64,000 nucleotides of DNA, from positions 516,344,274 to 516,408,273 of the forward strand of contig CM046878.1 in NCBI GenBank assembly GCA_025667525.1, given 5' to 3'. This stretch comes from Glebionis coronaria (Eukaryota > Streptophyta > Magnoliopsida > Asterales > Asteraceae). Under the pieces are notes generated by a model. The model had not been told where the DNA came from. It ran no database searches and saw only the letters and a list, made by a program, of their open reading frames with translations. This document shows, piece after piece, positions 20,650-31,685 of this stretch. A program made the translations under genes and the position numbers. How positions within the stretch are numbered: position 1 is the first letter of the stretch; each line of letters starts with the position of its first letter.

Positions 20650-21388
20650 TGAAGTTTTATGTAGTTCATAACAATTATTAAAACCCTAACAAAGATCAAA
20701 GCACATATAGCGGAAGAGATTTACCAAGATAATAATAACACAATTATAACTAATCGAATTAGGGTTACATACCTTTTAGCTAAGACGATTCCACAAGATA
20801 AGAACGAAGCACCAAATAAAGAGTAAATATCGTATCACTAAGATATAGTCTAAAGTAAGACTATATTACGTTCTTGTACACACGTATTACAACGAGTTAA
20901 CCGTAATGCTAGTACGTGTAAACCGAGCTTCAACGTCAAGTGCAAAATCAACCCAACAACCCTAGAGAGGGCTAGGACTTGATTATATAGCTAAACTAAA
21001 AAACCAAACGAAACCCTAAGGTACGTTTAGTATTACGATCGTGGAGAGGAGAGAAGAGAGATTGTGGTGTGTCAAATTATGAAGGCTAAGGGGTCCTTAA
21101 ATAGGCCTAATAATCTTGTAGCCCAAGGAAACAAATATAAGGAAAGAAAAATCTTTCCTTTTCCCCTTGTTGTAGCCGACGGTCGAAACACCCCTTAAGG
21201 GTGTTCCGGAACCTTCTTTTCTCTTCTCTTTAATTCCACAACGCTCGTTAAACCTTAACTCTTAAATATTTAACGACCGTTAAAGTTATAGCTCGATTAA
21301 ATTTTATAAACATATAAATATATTTATTAAATAAATTAACTCTATACGTATTGTGTGCAATCCCGTAATCCTGAGTTTGATCCTAACA
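20650..21388 (-). repeat. Probable solo LTR inserted in C1
   Basis: A 739-base block with TG...CA ends (plus strand TGAAGTTTTATG ... GATCCTAACA) that interrupts the C1 3' region and is absent from C2. A TATA-like box on its minus strand (TATTTAAGG, near 21108) and the pyrimidine/purine-rich flank look like an LTR promoter. No primer site or PPT adjoins it. The flanking 5-mers do not match, but CCTAAC occurs at both edges (20644-20649 and 21382-21387). Confidence 0.4.
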
Positions 21389-22061
21389 CACGACTATTAA
21401 AAATAAAGTCCATAAACTTACACTAACGAGGTACTCAAACCTATCTTTCGACAGAGCTTTCGTAAACAAGTTGGCTAATTGGTAATCCGTTCCAACAAAG
21501 TATAATTCAACGATACCACGTTCAACTTGTTCCTTAATGAAGTGATATCTGACATCAATGTGCTTCGTGCGGAATGATGTACCGGATTATAGGAGACGGC
21601 TATGGACAACTTCGAGTCACAGCACATTGGTACTTTATCAAAATGAAAGCCATAATCTGTGAGTTGTGTTCTCAAAGAACTTGAGCATAACACGCAGATA
21701 GAGACACATACTCCGCTTTAGCTAATGAAAGTGACGTGCAATCTTGTTTCTTGGAAGACCATCCCACGAGCTTATCTTGTCCTAGAAATTGTGCACCACC
21801 AGAAGTACTTTTTCGAGTACCAAGACACCATGCATGATCAGAATCTAAATAGGCCGTTTGAAAGAAACCGGTTTCCTTCGGATACTAGAGTCCCAATGAA
21901 TGGTATTCTTGAGGTACCGAAAGATCCTTTTAACATCCTTGAGGTGTTTTTGGTGGGTCTGGCTTGATATCATGCACAATAGCAAGTTGTATGTGCAATA
22001 TCCGGTCTGCTTGCTGTCAAGTACATGAGGGACCCGATCATGGAATGATATTTTGTTTGAT
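21389..22061 (-). pseudogene. pol: C1 pol: end of RT and RNase H
   Basis: The minus-strand translation from 22061 gives [20 protein letters not shown], then [18 protein letters not shown], the conserved RT-RNase H junction of copia. RNase H continues with LTDYGFHFDKVPM and the region before the final FTKAL. The frame breaks several times: a stop in the CYCA segment, a shift near 21860, and a shift after NPVHHS. D cuts it at 22061. Best relative inside the window is the C2 RNase H. Confidence 0.82.
22057..22061. repeat. Target site duplication of D, left copy
   Basis: TTGAT before the left LTR; the second copy is at 45812-45816. Confidence 0.9.
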
Positions 22062-23918
22062 TGATACACGAATTTTGGCCAGGTAAAAAGATTGGTTGAT
22101 GTGTATCTAATCGAATTGATCTGTTTAACTATGCGACTCAGTCGTTCTTTGGTGGAACAAATAGTTGTGTCGTTGTAGTAATTAAAAGTGCAAAACTTAA
22201 AAGTAAATGAGCAGGTAAATTAAATAAATCTAGAACTAATTTAAAAATTAATGCCGAGAATTTAAAAGCGTTACGAAAATTAAAAGGCAATTAAAAGTAA
22301 ATGACAAAAAACTTAAATCTATCTAAGGCAAACTCAAAACGCAACTAAAACTTAAAATAAGGCAAGGCTAAAATAAATCTAAGGCAATTAAACTTAGAGT
22401 GCGACTAAGTAATAGGCGAGAAAAGTAAAGCTTGAAAATTAAAAATTAAAAACAAAAACTAAAAAGAACCTGAAAACAGCTCATTCGGAATAATCCTTCG
22501 TTCGGAATAATCACTCGTCCGGAATGTCACCTTCGTTCGGAATGATTCTCCTTCACTCGGAATATTTACCAAAATCCTTGATCTGGAACAAATTCTCTAT
22601 TCGGAATATGTCACTTATCCGGAATAAATCCTTCGTTCGGAACTTTTACTGATTCGGAACATCAATTGGTTCGGAACTTCCTAAACCAAAGCCTTGATTC
22701 GTAACTTCTTGATTCGGAACCCTTGGTTCGGAAATTTGAATGTTCCGAATGAAACACCTCTTCACTGATCCGGAATACTTCCGAATGAACAAGCTTGATT
22801 CGGAACTTTGAATGTTCCGAATGAAGGTGTTGATCCGGAATAATTACTTATTCCGAATAAAACTCCTTGGTTCGGAACTTCTCTTGGTTTGGAACTTCTA
22901 CTGGTTCGGAATAGGTTCCGAATGAACTAGTGTCGATTCGAAGGAAGTTGTGTTGATCCGGAACAATTGTTTTATTCGGAACAAATCTTCAAACCTTTGC
23001 TCGGAACTTCACTGATTCGGAACAAACAAGGAATAAACCTTCACTCTGAATATTTGGGAAGCTTGGTTCGGAATGTCACCTGGGAAACACAGTAACAGAA
23101 AACGCGAAGAACAAGGAAACACAGGTACACACGAGGCTAAACAAATATAATCAAAATCAACCAAAAGATTAAATCAAACTAATCACAAAACATCTACTAA
23201 TGATAATCAAACAATCCAAAACAATCAAGATAACAAAAATAACCACAATAATCAAAACCCACTAAAATATATCAATAAAAATCAAGAACATGAACATGAA
23301 CAAATAAACATAAAGATTAAAGAAAGGAAGATAGGAGATCAAACAATAAAGTAAAGATTGAGAAGAATTAAATGGAAACTTACTTGAAAATAAAGGTATT
23401 TAAGATGCAAGACAAGTATTTGAATTTGACAAGTAATTAAATGGACATGAATTTAAATGTGCAGGAAAGTAAAATGGAAGAAATAGTTTGTCAAGCTATC
23501 CAACAAAACAAATGAATGAAAATCCTAATCTATTTATAGGGGAGATTAAGGAGTGCTTAATGACTTTGGCTCGGGATTTCTTTGAACTCGTCTTGTAATT
23601 CTTCAATAAATTAGACTTGAGTTCTTCGGCTTTTAGTAAACTTCCGTCTTTTGACTTTTTCTTCGATAAATCTTCAGAATTGGTCTTGGACTTCCGTTCT
23701 TTTTGCACTCTTGACTTCTTGACTTCGTCTTTCGTCTTTTTTCTTCGATAAAAGCCCCTGAATTCCCGTGTTTTCTCCACTTTTCACCTTTTCGTCCTAA
23801 ATCACAACAAAAACACAAACCACGCATAATTCCGACATAAATGACATAAAATATACGTTTTGGCTCGGATATTAATGTAATTAAGTGGTAAAAAGGATGG
23901 GTGTTTACAAACCTATCA
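22062..23918 (-). repeat. 3' LTR of D (1857 bp)
   Basis: Minus strand TGATAGGTTTGTAAACACCC to ATTCGTGTATCA. It matches 43867-45811 apart from scattered substitutions and a deletion of about 88 bases near 23550 (present at 45362-45449). TATAAATAG on the minus strand at 23538-23530. Its TTCGGAAC cluster is at 22481-23075. Confidence 0.9.
22481..23075 (-). repeat. TTCGGAAC/TTCCGAA cluster, D 3' LTR
   Basis: More than thirty TTCGGAA(C/T) or reverse copies in about 600 bases. Because TTCGGAA is nearly self-complementary, both orientations occur. Same cluster in the other LTR at 44281-44881. Confidence 0.85.
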
Positions 23919-23934
23919 AATCCCCTACACTTGA
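23919..23934 (-). other. Polypurine tract of D
   Basis: TCAAGTGTAGGGGATT on the minus strand directly before the 3' LTR. The duplicate next to the LTR fragment is at 27166-27181. Confidence 0.75.
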
Positions 23935-25948
23935 CCATTGCAATGTCCTCATGCAATGCATTAATTACAAAGCACGTTTACATTTTTCATCACAATCAAT
24001 CCACATTGGCCTTTATTAAAGAGATAGAAAACTATAAACATTCAAAGTAAAGAAATAAAAAACATACCTTGGGTTTTAGAAATGTTGTGAATGATCATCA
24101 TTCTCAACTTTTCACTTTCTCCAAACCAAGCTTAAAAATGAGATCATTGTTATTATAAGTTAGTAAACTAACACGAACTCATGTGGGCCAATTATTCACT
24201 TAGACTCTCTTATTCCTAGGTGTATCTCTTATATTTTATCGTTGTCTTGAATGATCACGAGGATGCATTGTTGACTTATTTTGATAGTTATTTAGGCCGA
24301 AAATAAAGTGAACGATTTAATCAATAGTTAGCTAAAGGACAAAATCTTTTAAAACTGCTTCTCGGGACCTCATAAAGTTCATATCTTGGCATAACTCGCT
24401 TCGCGATTTGAGACCTCTCTCGGACCGATATTTGGAAGCGAGTTCATACTTCAAACCTTGAGAGACGTTCATGAAATAATGGTCTTCTCTTCATAATAGG
24501 AATTTCTTCACTTGAAGTTTTGAGAGATTCTTCATACTTGGACCAAGACTTCTTCATTTTTCTCCAACCTTTATTTTGGATTTTGATATACAACGATCCG
24601 CCTCCTTTTACGATTTGGATCTATTTATCCTCATACCTTGCTAGGGTCTTTTCGGATACACTTCTCCATGATCTTTACGGGAGTATTTGCTTTTCATCGT
24701 GTGTCTCGATCCTTCATATTGATCTTTGATAAATGATTCTTCACATCACTTGGGATCTTTAGCAACAAAATATAGCCCTCATGCCTTGTTAGGGCCTTTT
24801 CGGACTCGCCAATCTTCACATCCCTCTTCAATAAGTTATGCCTTGGCTATGAACTCTAATCCATACCGAGCAACTTTTAAACGATCTTAGGCTAGAAGCT
24901 AAGTAACTTTTCAAATCGTACAACCTTATTTATTGTAGATAAATTTATTAGCAAGCGATGGGAGAATAAGCTTATAATTAACTCACATAAATTCACGAAA
25001 GAATACCAAACTTATAATTGACTCTATCATCTCTCGTTCTCCACAGTTTAAAATATCAAGTAATGAGACTCGTGGATGCTTAGCATATTAAATCAAAGTT
25101 TTAGGTTTTCGAGTCATCTATAGGATCTTGCAAACTCTTAGACTTTTTCAAGTTTAGAAATCGCATTTTAAAGTTCCCTTGATAAACGACTCTCTAGGAT
25201 CAATTATAGAAACTTGCGAAAAGTTCTTGTTCTTAACCCGTGAGAGTTAAGACTTTCGTGTTTTATAGATCCCTATATAAAAGCCTAGCAAAACTTGACT
25301 TAAACACGTTAAGGATACTAGCTAGAGTAACTTAGACAAGTAAACTCGGGTTGAGTCAAAAGATTCACAACGTTTGAAAATTAAAACCACTTTATTAAAG
25401 ATTTATTCTAACAAAGAAAGGAAATAACTATACAAAGGGAAAACTAATAGGCCAAAATAGATCAAAAATTTTGAAAAATGTCGAAAAATTGATTTTCCGG
25501 TTAAAATGAGGACAAATACAAGGAAAAGAACCACTTAACTTCGATAGAAGTCCCCCCTACACTTAATAAAAACATTGTCCTCAATGTTTAAGCATGTGGG
25601 AGTAAACTCCCCTACACTTAGGACATTGTGCACTTTGTTTAAATCTCGCTAAGGAAAAGACAACTAAAGAGATTCATATTTTAATATTGGAAAATATAAA
25701 ATAGTGAAGTGAAAGGAGTTTAGGATAGAACCGGAAAGAAGGGAACATGGAATCACGGGTCGTAAAGAATCATCAAGAGTGGATCATTGAGCGCTCGAAT
25801 CCCTGAATAAGAGAGGAGAGGAAATAGCAAACACCAACGGGTCTCCCCTACACTTAGGATAAAGAAAGCTAAAAGATAGATACATGGGTTGCCTCCCAAG
25901 AAGCGCTTGATTTTTGTTCACCGAGTCGTGAGCCTGACTCGACCTTGA
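23935..25948 (-). other. 3' untranslated region of D, first copy
   Basis: Non-coding and nearly identical to 27182-29193. It holds the twin hairpins after the stop (25885-25940), the conserved AAACATTG hairpin (25570-25589) and the PPT-like repeats (CCTACACTTA on the plus strand at about 25554, 25612 and 25848). Confidence 0.7.
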
Positions 25949-26852
25949 TTACCATAGGAAGAAGCATGAAATATATGCACCAGGATCAAAGACATAGTTT
26001 TCGTCCATCAAATAGCACAAGCTTAAGGCGAACAAGGCAAGCCAAAGAAGAATAGGCAAGGTTCCCTTAAGCGATGGAGCAGGGTGGGAGCAAGGGTGAA
26101 GAGCAAGCATATCTTCAGTAGTTCCAAAAATCTTTCCTTTTATTTCATCAGGTGGATACTGAGATGGCTGAATAAAATCGATACCAGGGTCGAACACCTT
26201 TTCCTTTAAGGGAAAATAGCACTCAGGCTCAACAGAATTTGAAGAAGATCTGTGAAGAAAATGCACGACCTCGTCCTCAGAAGGTGGACAAAGAGGTGTT
26301 AAATCATATGTGCTGCAGATGTTGGTGTTGACCGGTTTCTTCTCCTTTGAAAGAATTTTCTTCAAATCCAAAGTAGGATCAAGACCATAATTATCAAAGT
26401 CCAAAGGAGGTGCATCACTCTCATGAGGGAAGTATGTATTGAGAAATGTAGAGAAGTCTTCCTTAAAAGAGTAATCATCCAAAGTAGGATTAAGCATGGA
26501 TGACGGAGGATCTTCATCATGTGAAGAATCACTCGAAAGAGTATCGGCCTCATCAAAATCATCATAAATGGGCATGTCGAGATACTCGGAAGTAAGGTCA
26601 TCATAATCATCCGAATCTGAGCTAGAATCCTCATAATAAGCATCAAAGATCGGTGGAGAATCATAAATGGGAGAGGGTTCCAAAGTGGAGAGAGAATCAT
26701 CCACATCATCTTGAAAAAGTGGATTATCAATGCATGAATCGAATAGCGGATTGTTGTAGACGACAAAATCATCAAGAACATTGATCATATTCGCAGATTC
26801 TCGTCCAAAGGATTTGCTTGTAAGCTCCCCCATTTTAAAAACTTGTGTATCA
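25949..26852 (-). pseudogene. D acidic FDPG tail, first copy (5' truncated)
   Basis: 294 codons from an internal Met (MGELTSKSFGRES) to the stop at 25949, very similar to the second half of 29194-30678. It begins at the junction with the LTR fragment near 26850, so capsid and protease are missing. It has an acidic central region (SSSDSDDYDDL, SSDSSHDEDPP), the motif KVFDPGIDF, a hydrophobic stretch LPILLWLALFALSLCYL and the C-terminal YVFDPGAY. In this copy the second FDPG is intact, whereas the other copy has FDLG. Confidence 0.78.
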
Positions 26853-27165
26853 ATAAATTAGACTTGAGTTCTTCGGCTTTTAGTAAACTTCCGTCTTTTG
26901 ACTTTTTCTTCGATAAATCTTCAGAATTGGTCTTGGACTTCCGTTCTTTTTGCACTCTTGACTTCTTGACTTCGTCTTTCGTCTTTTTTCTTCGATAAAA
27001 GCCCTTGAATTCCCGTGTTTTCTCCACTTTTCACCTTTTCGTCCTAAATCACAACAAAAACACAAACCACGCATAATTCCGACATAAATGACATAAAATA
27101 TACGTTTTGGCTCGGATATTAATGTAATTAAGTGGTAAAAAGGATGGGTGTTTACACACCTATCA
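26850..27165 (-). repeat. Internal LTR fragment in D (316 bp)
   Basis: Only the first 316 bases (U3 start) of a D LTR, matching 23603-23918, followed by its own PPT. The left junction with the acidic ORF shares TCA (26850-26852), so the break was probably joined at microhomology. Confidence 0.85.
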
Positions 27166-29193
27166 AATCCCCTACACTTGACCATTGAAATGTCCTCATG
27201 CAATGCATTAGTTACAAAGCACGTTTACATTTTTCATCACAATCAATCCACATTGTCCTTTATTAAAGAGATAGAAAACTATAAACATTCAAAGTAAAGA
27301 AATCAAAAACATACCTTGGGTTTTAGAAATTTTGTGAATGATCATCATTCTCAACTTTTCACTTTCTCCAAACCAAGCTTAAAAACGATATCATTGTTAT
27401 TATAAGTTAGTAAACTAACACGAACTCATGTGGGCCAATTATTCACTTATACTCCCTTATTCCTAGGTGTATCTCTTATATTTTATTGTTGTCTTGAATG
27501 ATCACGAGGATGCATTGTTGACTTATTTTGATAGTTATTTAGGCCGAAAATAAAGTGAACGATTTAATCAATAGTTAGCTAAAGGAAAAAATCTTTTAAA
27601 ACTGCTTCTCGGGACCTCATAAAGTTCATATCTTGGCATAACTCGCTTCGCGATTTGAGACCTCTCTCGGACCGATATTTGGAAGCGAGTTCATACTTCA
27701 AACCTTGAGAGACGTTCATGAAATAATGGTCTTTTCTTCATAATAGGAATTTCTTCACTTGAAGTTTTGAGAGATTCTTCATACTTGGACCAAGACTTCT
27801 TCATTTTCTCCAACCTTTATTTTGGATTTTGATATACAACGATCTGCCTGCTTTTACGATTTGGATCTATTTATCCTCATACCTTGCTAGGGTCTTTTCG
27901 AATACACTTATCCATGATCTTTACGGGAGTATTTGCTTTTCATCGTGTGTCTCGATCCTTCATATTGATCTTTGATAAATGATTCTTCACATCACTTGGG
28001 ATCTTTAGCAACAAAATGTAGCCCTCATGCCTTGTTAGGGCCTTTTCGGACTCGCCAATCTTCACATCCCGCTTCAATAAGTTATGCCTTGGCTATGAAC
28101 TCTAATCCATACCGAGCAACTTTCAAACGATCTTGGGCTAGAAGGTAAGTAACTTTTGAAATCGTACAACCTTATTTATTGCAGATAAATTTATTAGCAA
28201 GCGATGGGAGAATAGGCTTATAAATAACTCACATAAATTCACGAAAGAATACCAAACTTATAATTGACTCTATCATCTCTCGTTCTCCACAGTTTAAAAT
28301 CTCAAGTAATGAGACTCGTGGATGCTTAGCCTATTAAATCAAAGTTTGGGTTTTCGAGTCATCTATAGGATCTTGCAAACTCTTACACTTTTTCAAGTTT
28401 AGAAATCGCATTTTAAAGTTCCCTTGATAAATGACTCTCTAGGATCAATTATAGAAACTTGCGAAAAGTTCTTGTTCTTAACCCGTGAGAGTTAAGACTT
28501 TCACGTTTTATAGCTCCCTATATAAAAGCCTAGCAAAACTTGACTTAAACACGTTAAGGATACTAGCTAGAGTAACTTAGACAAGTAAACTCGAGTTGAG
28601 TCAAAAGATTCACAACGCTTGAAAATTAAAACCACTTTACTAAAGATTTATTCTAAAAAATAAAGGAAATAACTATACAAAGGGAAAACTAATAGGCCAA
28701 AATAGATCAAAAATTTTGAAAAATGTCGAAAAATTGATTTTCCGGTTAAAATGAGGACAAATACAAGGAAAAGAGCCACTTAACTTCGATAGAAGTCCCC
28801 ACTACACTTAATATAAACATTGTCCTCAATGTTTAAGCATGTGGGAGTAAACTCCCCTACACTTAGGACATTGTGCACTTTGTTTAAATCTCGCTAAGGA
28901 AGAGACAACTAAAGAGATTCTTATTTTAATATTGGAAAATATAAAATAGTGAAGTGAAAGGAGTTTAGGATAGAACCGGAAAGAAGGGAACATGGAATCA
29001 CGGGTCGTCAAGAATCATCAAGAGTGGATCATTGAGCGCTCGAATCCCTGAATAAGAGAGGAGAGGAAATAGCAAACACCAACGGGTCTCCCCTACACTT
29101 AGGATAAAGAAAGCTAAAAGATAGATACATGGGTTGCCTCCCAAGAAGCGCTTGATTTTTGTTCACCGAGTCGTGAGCCTGACTCGACCTTGA
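27166..29193 (-). other. 3' untranslated region of D, second copy
   Basis: Colinear with A and E. Twin hairpins (29130-29143, 29168-29185), PPT-like repeats (29089-29101, about 28854-28866, 28798-28810, 27166-27181) and the 9-bp hairpin TAAACATTG/CAATGTTTA (28814-28835). No gene. Confidence 0.7.
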
Positions 29194-31680
29194 TTACCAT
29201 ATGAAGAAGCATGAAATATATGCACCAAGATCAAAGACATAGTTTTCGTCCATCAAATAGCACAAGCTTAAGGCGAACAAGGCAAGCCAAAGAAGAATAG
29301 GCAAGGTTCCCTTAAGCGATGGATCACGGTGGGAGCAAGGGTGAAGAGCAAGCATATCTTCAGTAGTTCCAAAAATCTTTCCTTTTATTTCATCAGGTGG
29401 ATACTGAGATGGCTGAATAAAATCGATACCGGGGTCGAACACCTTTTCCTTTAAGGGAAAATAGCACTCAGGCTCAGCAGAATTTGAAGAAGATCCGCGA
29501 AGAAGATGCACGACCTCGTCCTCAGAAGGTGGACAAAGAGGTGTTAAATCATATGTGCTGCAGATGTTGGTGTTGACCGGTTTCTTCTCCTTTGAAAGAA
29601 TTTTCTTCAAATCCAAAGTAGGATCAAGACCATAATTATCAAAGTCCAAAGGAGGTGCATCACTCTCATGAGGGAAGTATGTATTGAGAAATGTAGAGAA
29701 GTCTTCCTCAAAAGAGTAATCATCCAAAGTAGGATTAAGCATGGATGACGGAGGATCTTCATCATGTGAAGAATCACTCGAAAGAGTATCGGCCTCATCA
29801 AAATCATCATAAATGGGCATGTCGAGATACTCGGAAGTAAGGTCATCATAATCATCCGAATCTGAGCTAGAATCCTCATAATAAGCATCAAAGATCGGTG
29901 GAGAATCATAAATGGGAGAGGGTTCCAAAGTGGAGAGAGAATCATCCACATCATCTTGAAAAAGTGGATTATGAATGCAAGACTCGAATAGAGGATTGTT
30001 GTAGATGACAAAATCATCAAGCACATTAATCATGTTCGTAGATTCTCGTCCATAGGATTTGCTTGTAAGCTTCCCCATTTTGAACACTTGTGCATCATTC
30101 CCGACTCTTAAGATTAACTCACCTTCGGCAACATCAACTAGAGCTCGTCCGGTTCTCAAGAATGGCCGACCAAGTATTAAAGGAATATGAGGGTCCATTT
30201 CATAATCAACAACGACAAAGTCGACTGGAAAAGTGAAGGTGCCAACTTTAATGAACACATCTTCGGCTATACCAACGGGGTAAGCGAGAGTGCGATTGGC
30301 TATCTCGAGAGTCATCTTCGTTGGAGTAAGGTCGGGTAATGATAGTGTTTTCCAAACATTCAAAGGCATAAGATTAATACTGGCCCCGAGATCAGCTAGG
30401 GCAGTAAATTCTTCAGTTTTGTTAAAGATGCAAGGCAACACAAAACGACCGGGATCTCCAAGTTTTTCCGGCAGTTCTTTAAGAATAACTGCGGAACAGT
30501 TTTCATTTAAGCGTGTGTTGGCGAGCTCAATCAACTTCTCCTTCTTGTTAAGCAATTCCTTGAATGCTTTCACAAATTTCGGCATGTGGACAAGTGCTTC
30601 GACAAGGCTAATGTTGAAATTCATTTGAGAGATCATCTTCAAATAATTTGACATTTGACAGTCATCTTTGGTTAGCATTGTGGTCTTGCCTAGCCGTGAA
30701 GGATAAGGGATATTGGGTTTAGGTGGTCAAGGTGTAGAAGGTAAAGGTTGAGATGTTGATGGATTCTTCTTGGGTACATCGTCATGACGAGGCGGAGACG
30801 GTAATGGTACACTAATACTAGGTGTAGGAGGAGTAGGGATAAATGGTGGTGGAGGAGGTGTAGATGATGGGGGTGGGATAGGTGGTCCTACTATGGTAAC
30901 TCCACTACGGGTAGTAATATCACTTACATTCGCTCGCGGATTGGTGACGGTGTTTGAAGGTAAAGAACTTGAAGTAGAAGGTTGAGTTGTGGGCAAGAAA
31001 CTAGCAAGCATATTCTTCAAATCATTCGTTTGATTGCTGAAGGAGGATTGAATATTATCTTGAAGCTCGGATCTAATGTCATTCCCTTGCTTGGTAATAT
31101 CTCCTTTCAGATTGATAATTTGGCTCTGCAGATTCTTGATTTGCTCACCTTAGGTTCTCATTAAAGCTTCAACATCTTGATTCATGGATGGGGCTTGTTG
31201 GGCGGGTGGGTGATAAGGATTAGAAGCTCTAGGTGGGATTTGGTTGCTTCGATTGTAGTTGTTGGCGGGGTTTTCGTTTTGAGGAGAAAAACCGGGTGAA
31301 AGGTAGTTTGTTGACCGGTAACTCAGCAAATTTCGATCCCCTTGAGGTCGAGCTTGGTAATTTTCCGGTGAATAATTACCATAAGCTGTATACACATTTT
31401 CCGGATTTCCTTGAGTAGAAGGACAATCAGTGTATGAGTGTGGACCGCCGCATGTTTCACAAGAAGGTGCAACCGCTTTAACTTGTTGTTGTTGGTTTGT
31501 AGCGAGAAGCAAGATATTTTTGTTCATTTCAGTCATCATGCGGGTGAATTCGGTGATGTCGGGGCTTGCTGAAGTAGAAGAAGCATTGACTCTCGGGTTG
31601 TTCCTTGAAGAAGAGGAGGAATCCTAGTTTTGTGGTGAGTAGTCATGTTTTCAATAAGCTCTCTAGTCTCCTCGGTTACC
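29194..31680 (-). pseudogene. gag: D gag C-terminus, protease and acidic FDPG tail
   Basis: One frame in the minus direction, interrupted by TAA at 31150, TGA at 30727 and a shift near 31620. In order: gag zinc knuckle CETCGGPHSYTDC (about 31455) and the ARPQGDRNLLSYRSTNYL segment typical of Athila gag; a Pro-rich linker (30950-30730); then, within the 494-codon open part 30678-29194, a gag-protease linker (EKLGDPGRFVLPC), the aspartic protease active site ALADLGASINLMP and VPLILGRPF-type flap region (IPLILGRPFLRTG). Instead of RT the frame goes on with a strongly acidic stretch, VFDPGIDF (29428-29439), a hydrophobic stretch LPILLWLALFALSLCYL and a final FDLG (29224-29235). Protease release of gag is plausible; the tail function is unknown. 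Confidence 0.82.
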
Positions 31681-31685
31681 GGCGG
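31681..31685. repeat. Target site duplication of E, left copy
   Basis: GGCGG; the second copy is at 42972-42976. The site is in the gag of D just behind the conserved INAA motif. Confidence 0.88.

Larger units (their letters stand above)
17174..22061 (-). mobile_element. Ty1/copia element C1, 3' portion
   Basis: Minus-strand copia whose 3' half lies here: RNase H (22061-21389), a 3' non-coding region and the 3' LTR at the left. RT continues on the other side of D at 45812-46167, where G interrupts it. Single-copy joining across D keeps the RT frame (PIDQ then KYHSMIGS), which shows that D inserted into C1. The 3' region resembles C2 (49612-51800 and 57130-57640) but lacks the large extra ORF of C2. 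Confidence 0.83.

Noticed and set aside
29607..30026. Hydrophobic Met/Leu-rich frame (also 26362-26781)
   Set aside because: Alternative frame of the acidic GAT/GAA-rich tail of D; it appears in both copies only because the DNA is duplicated.
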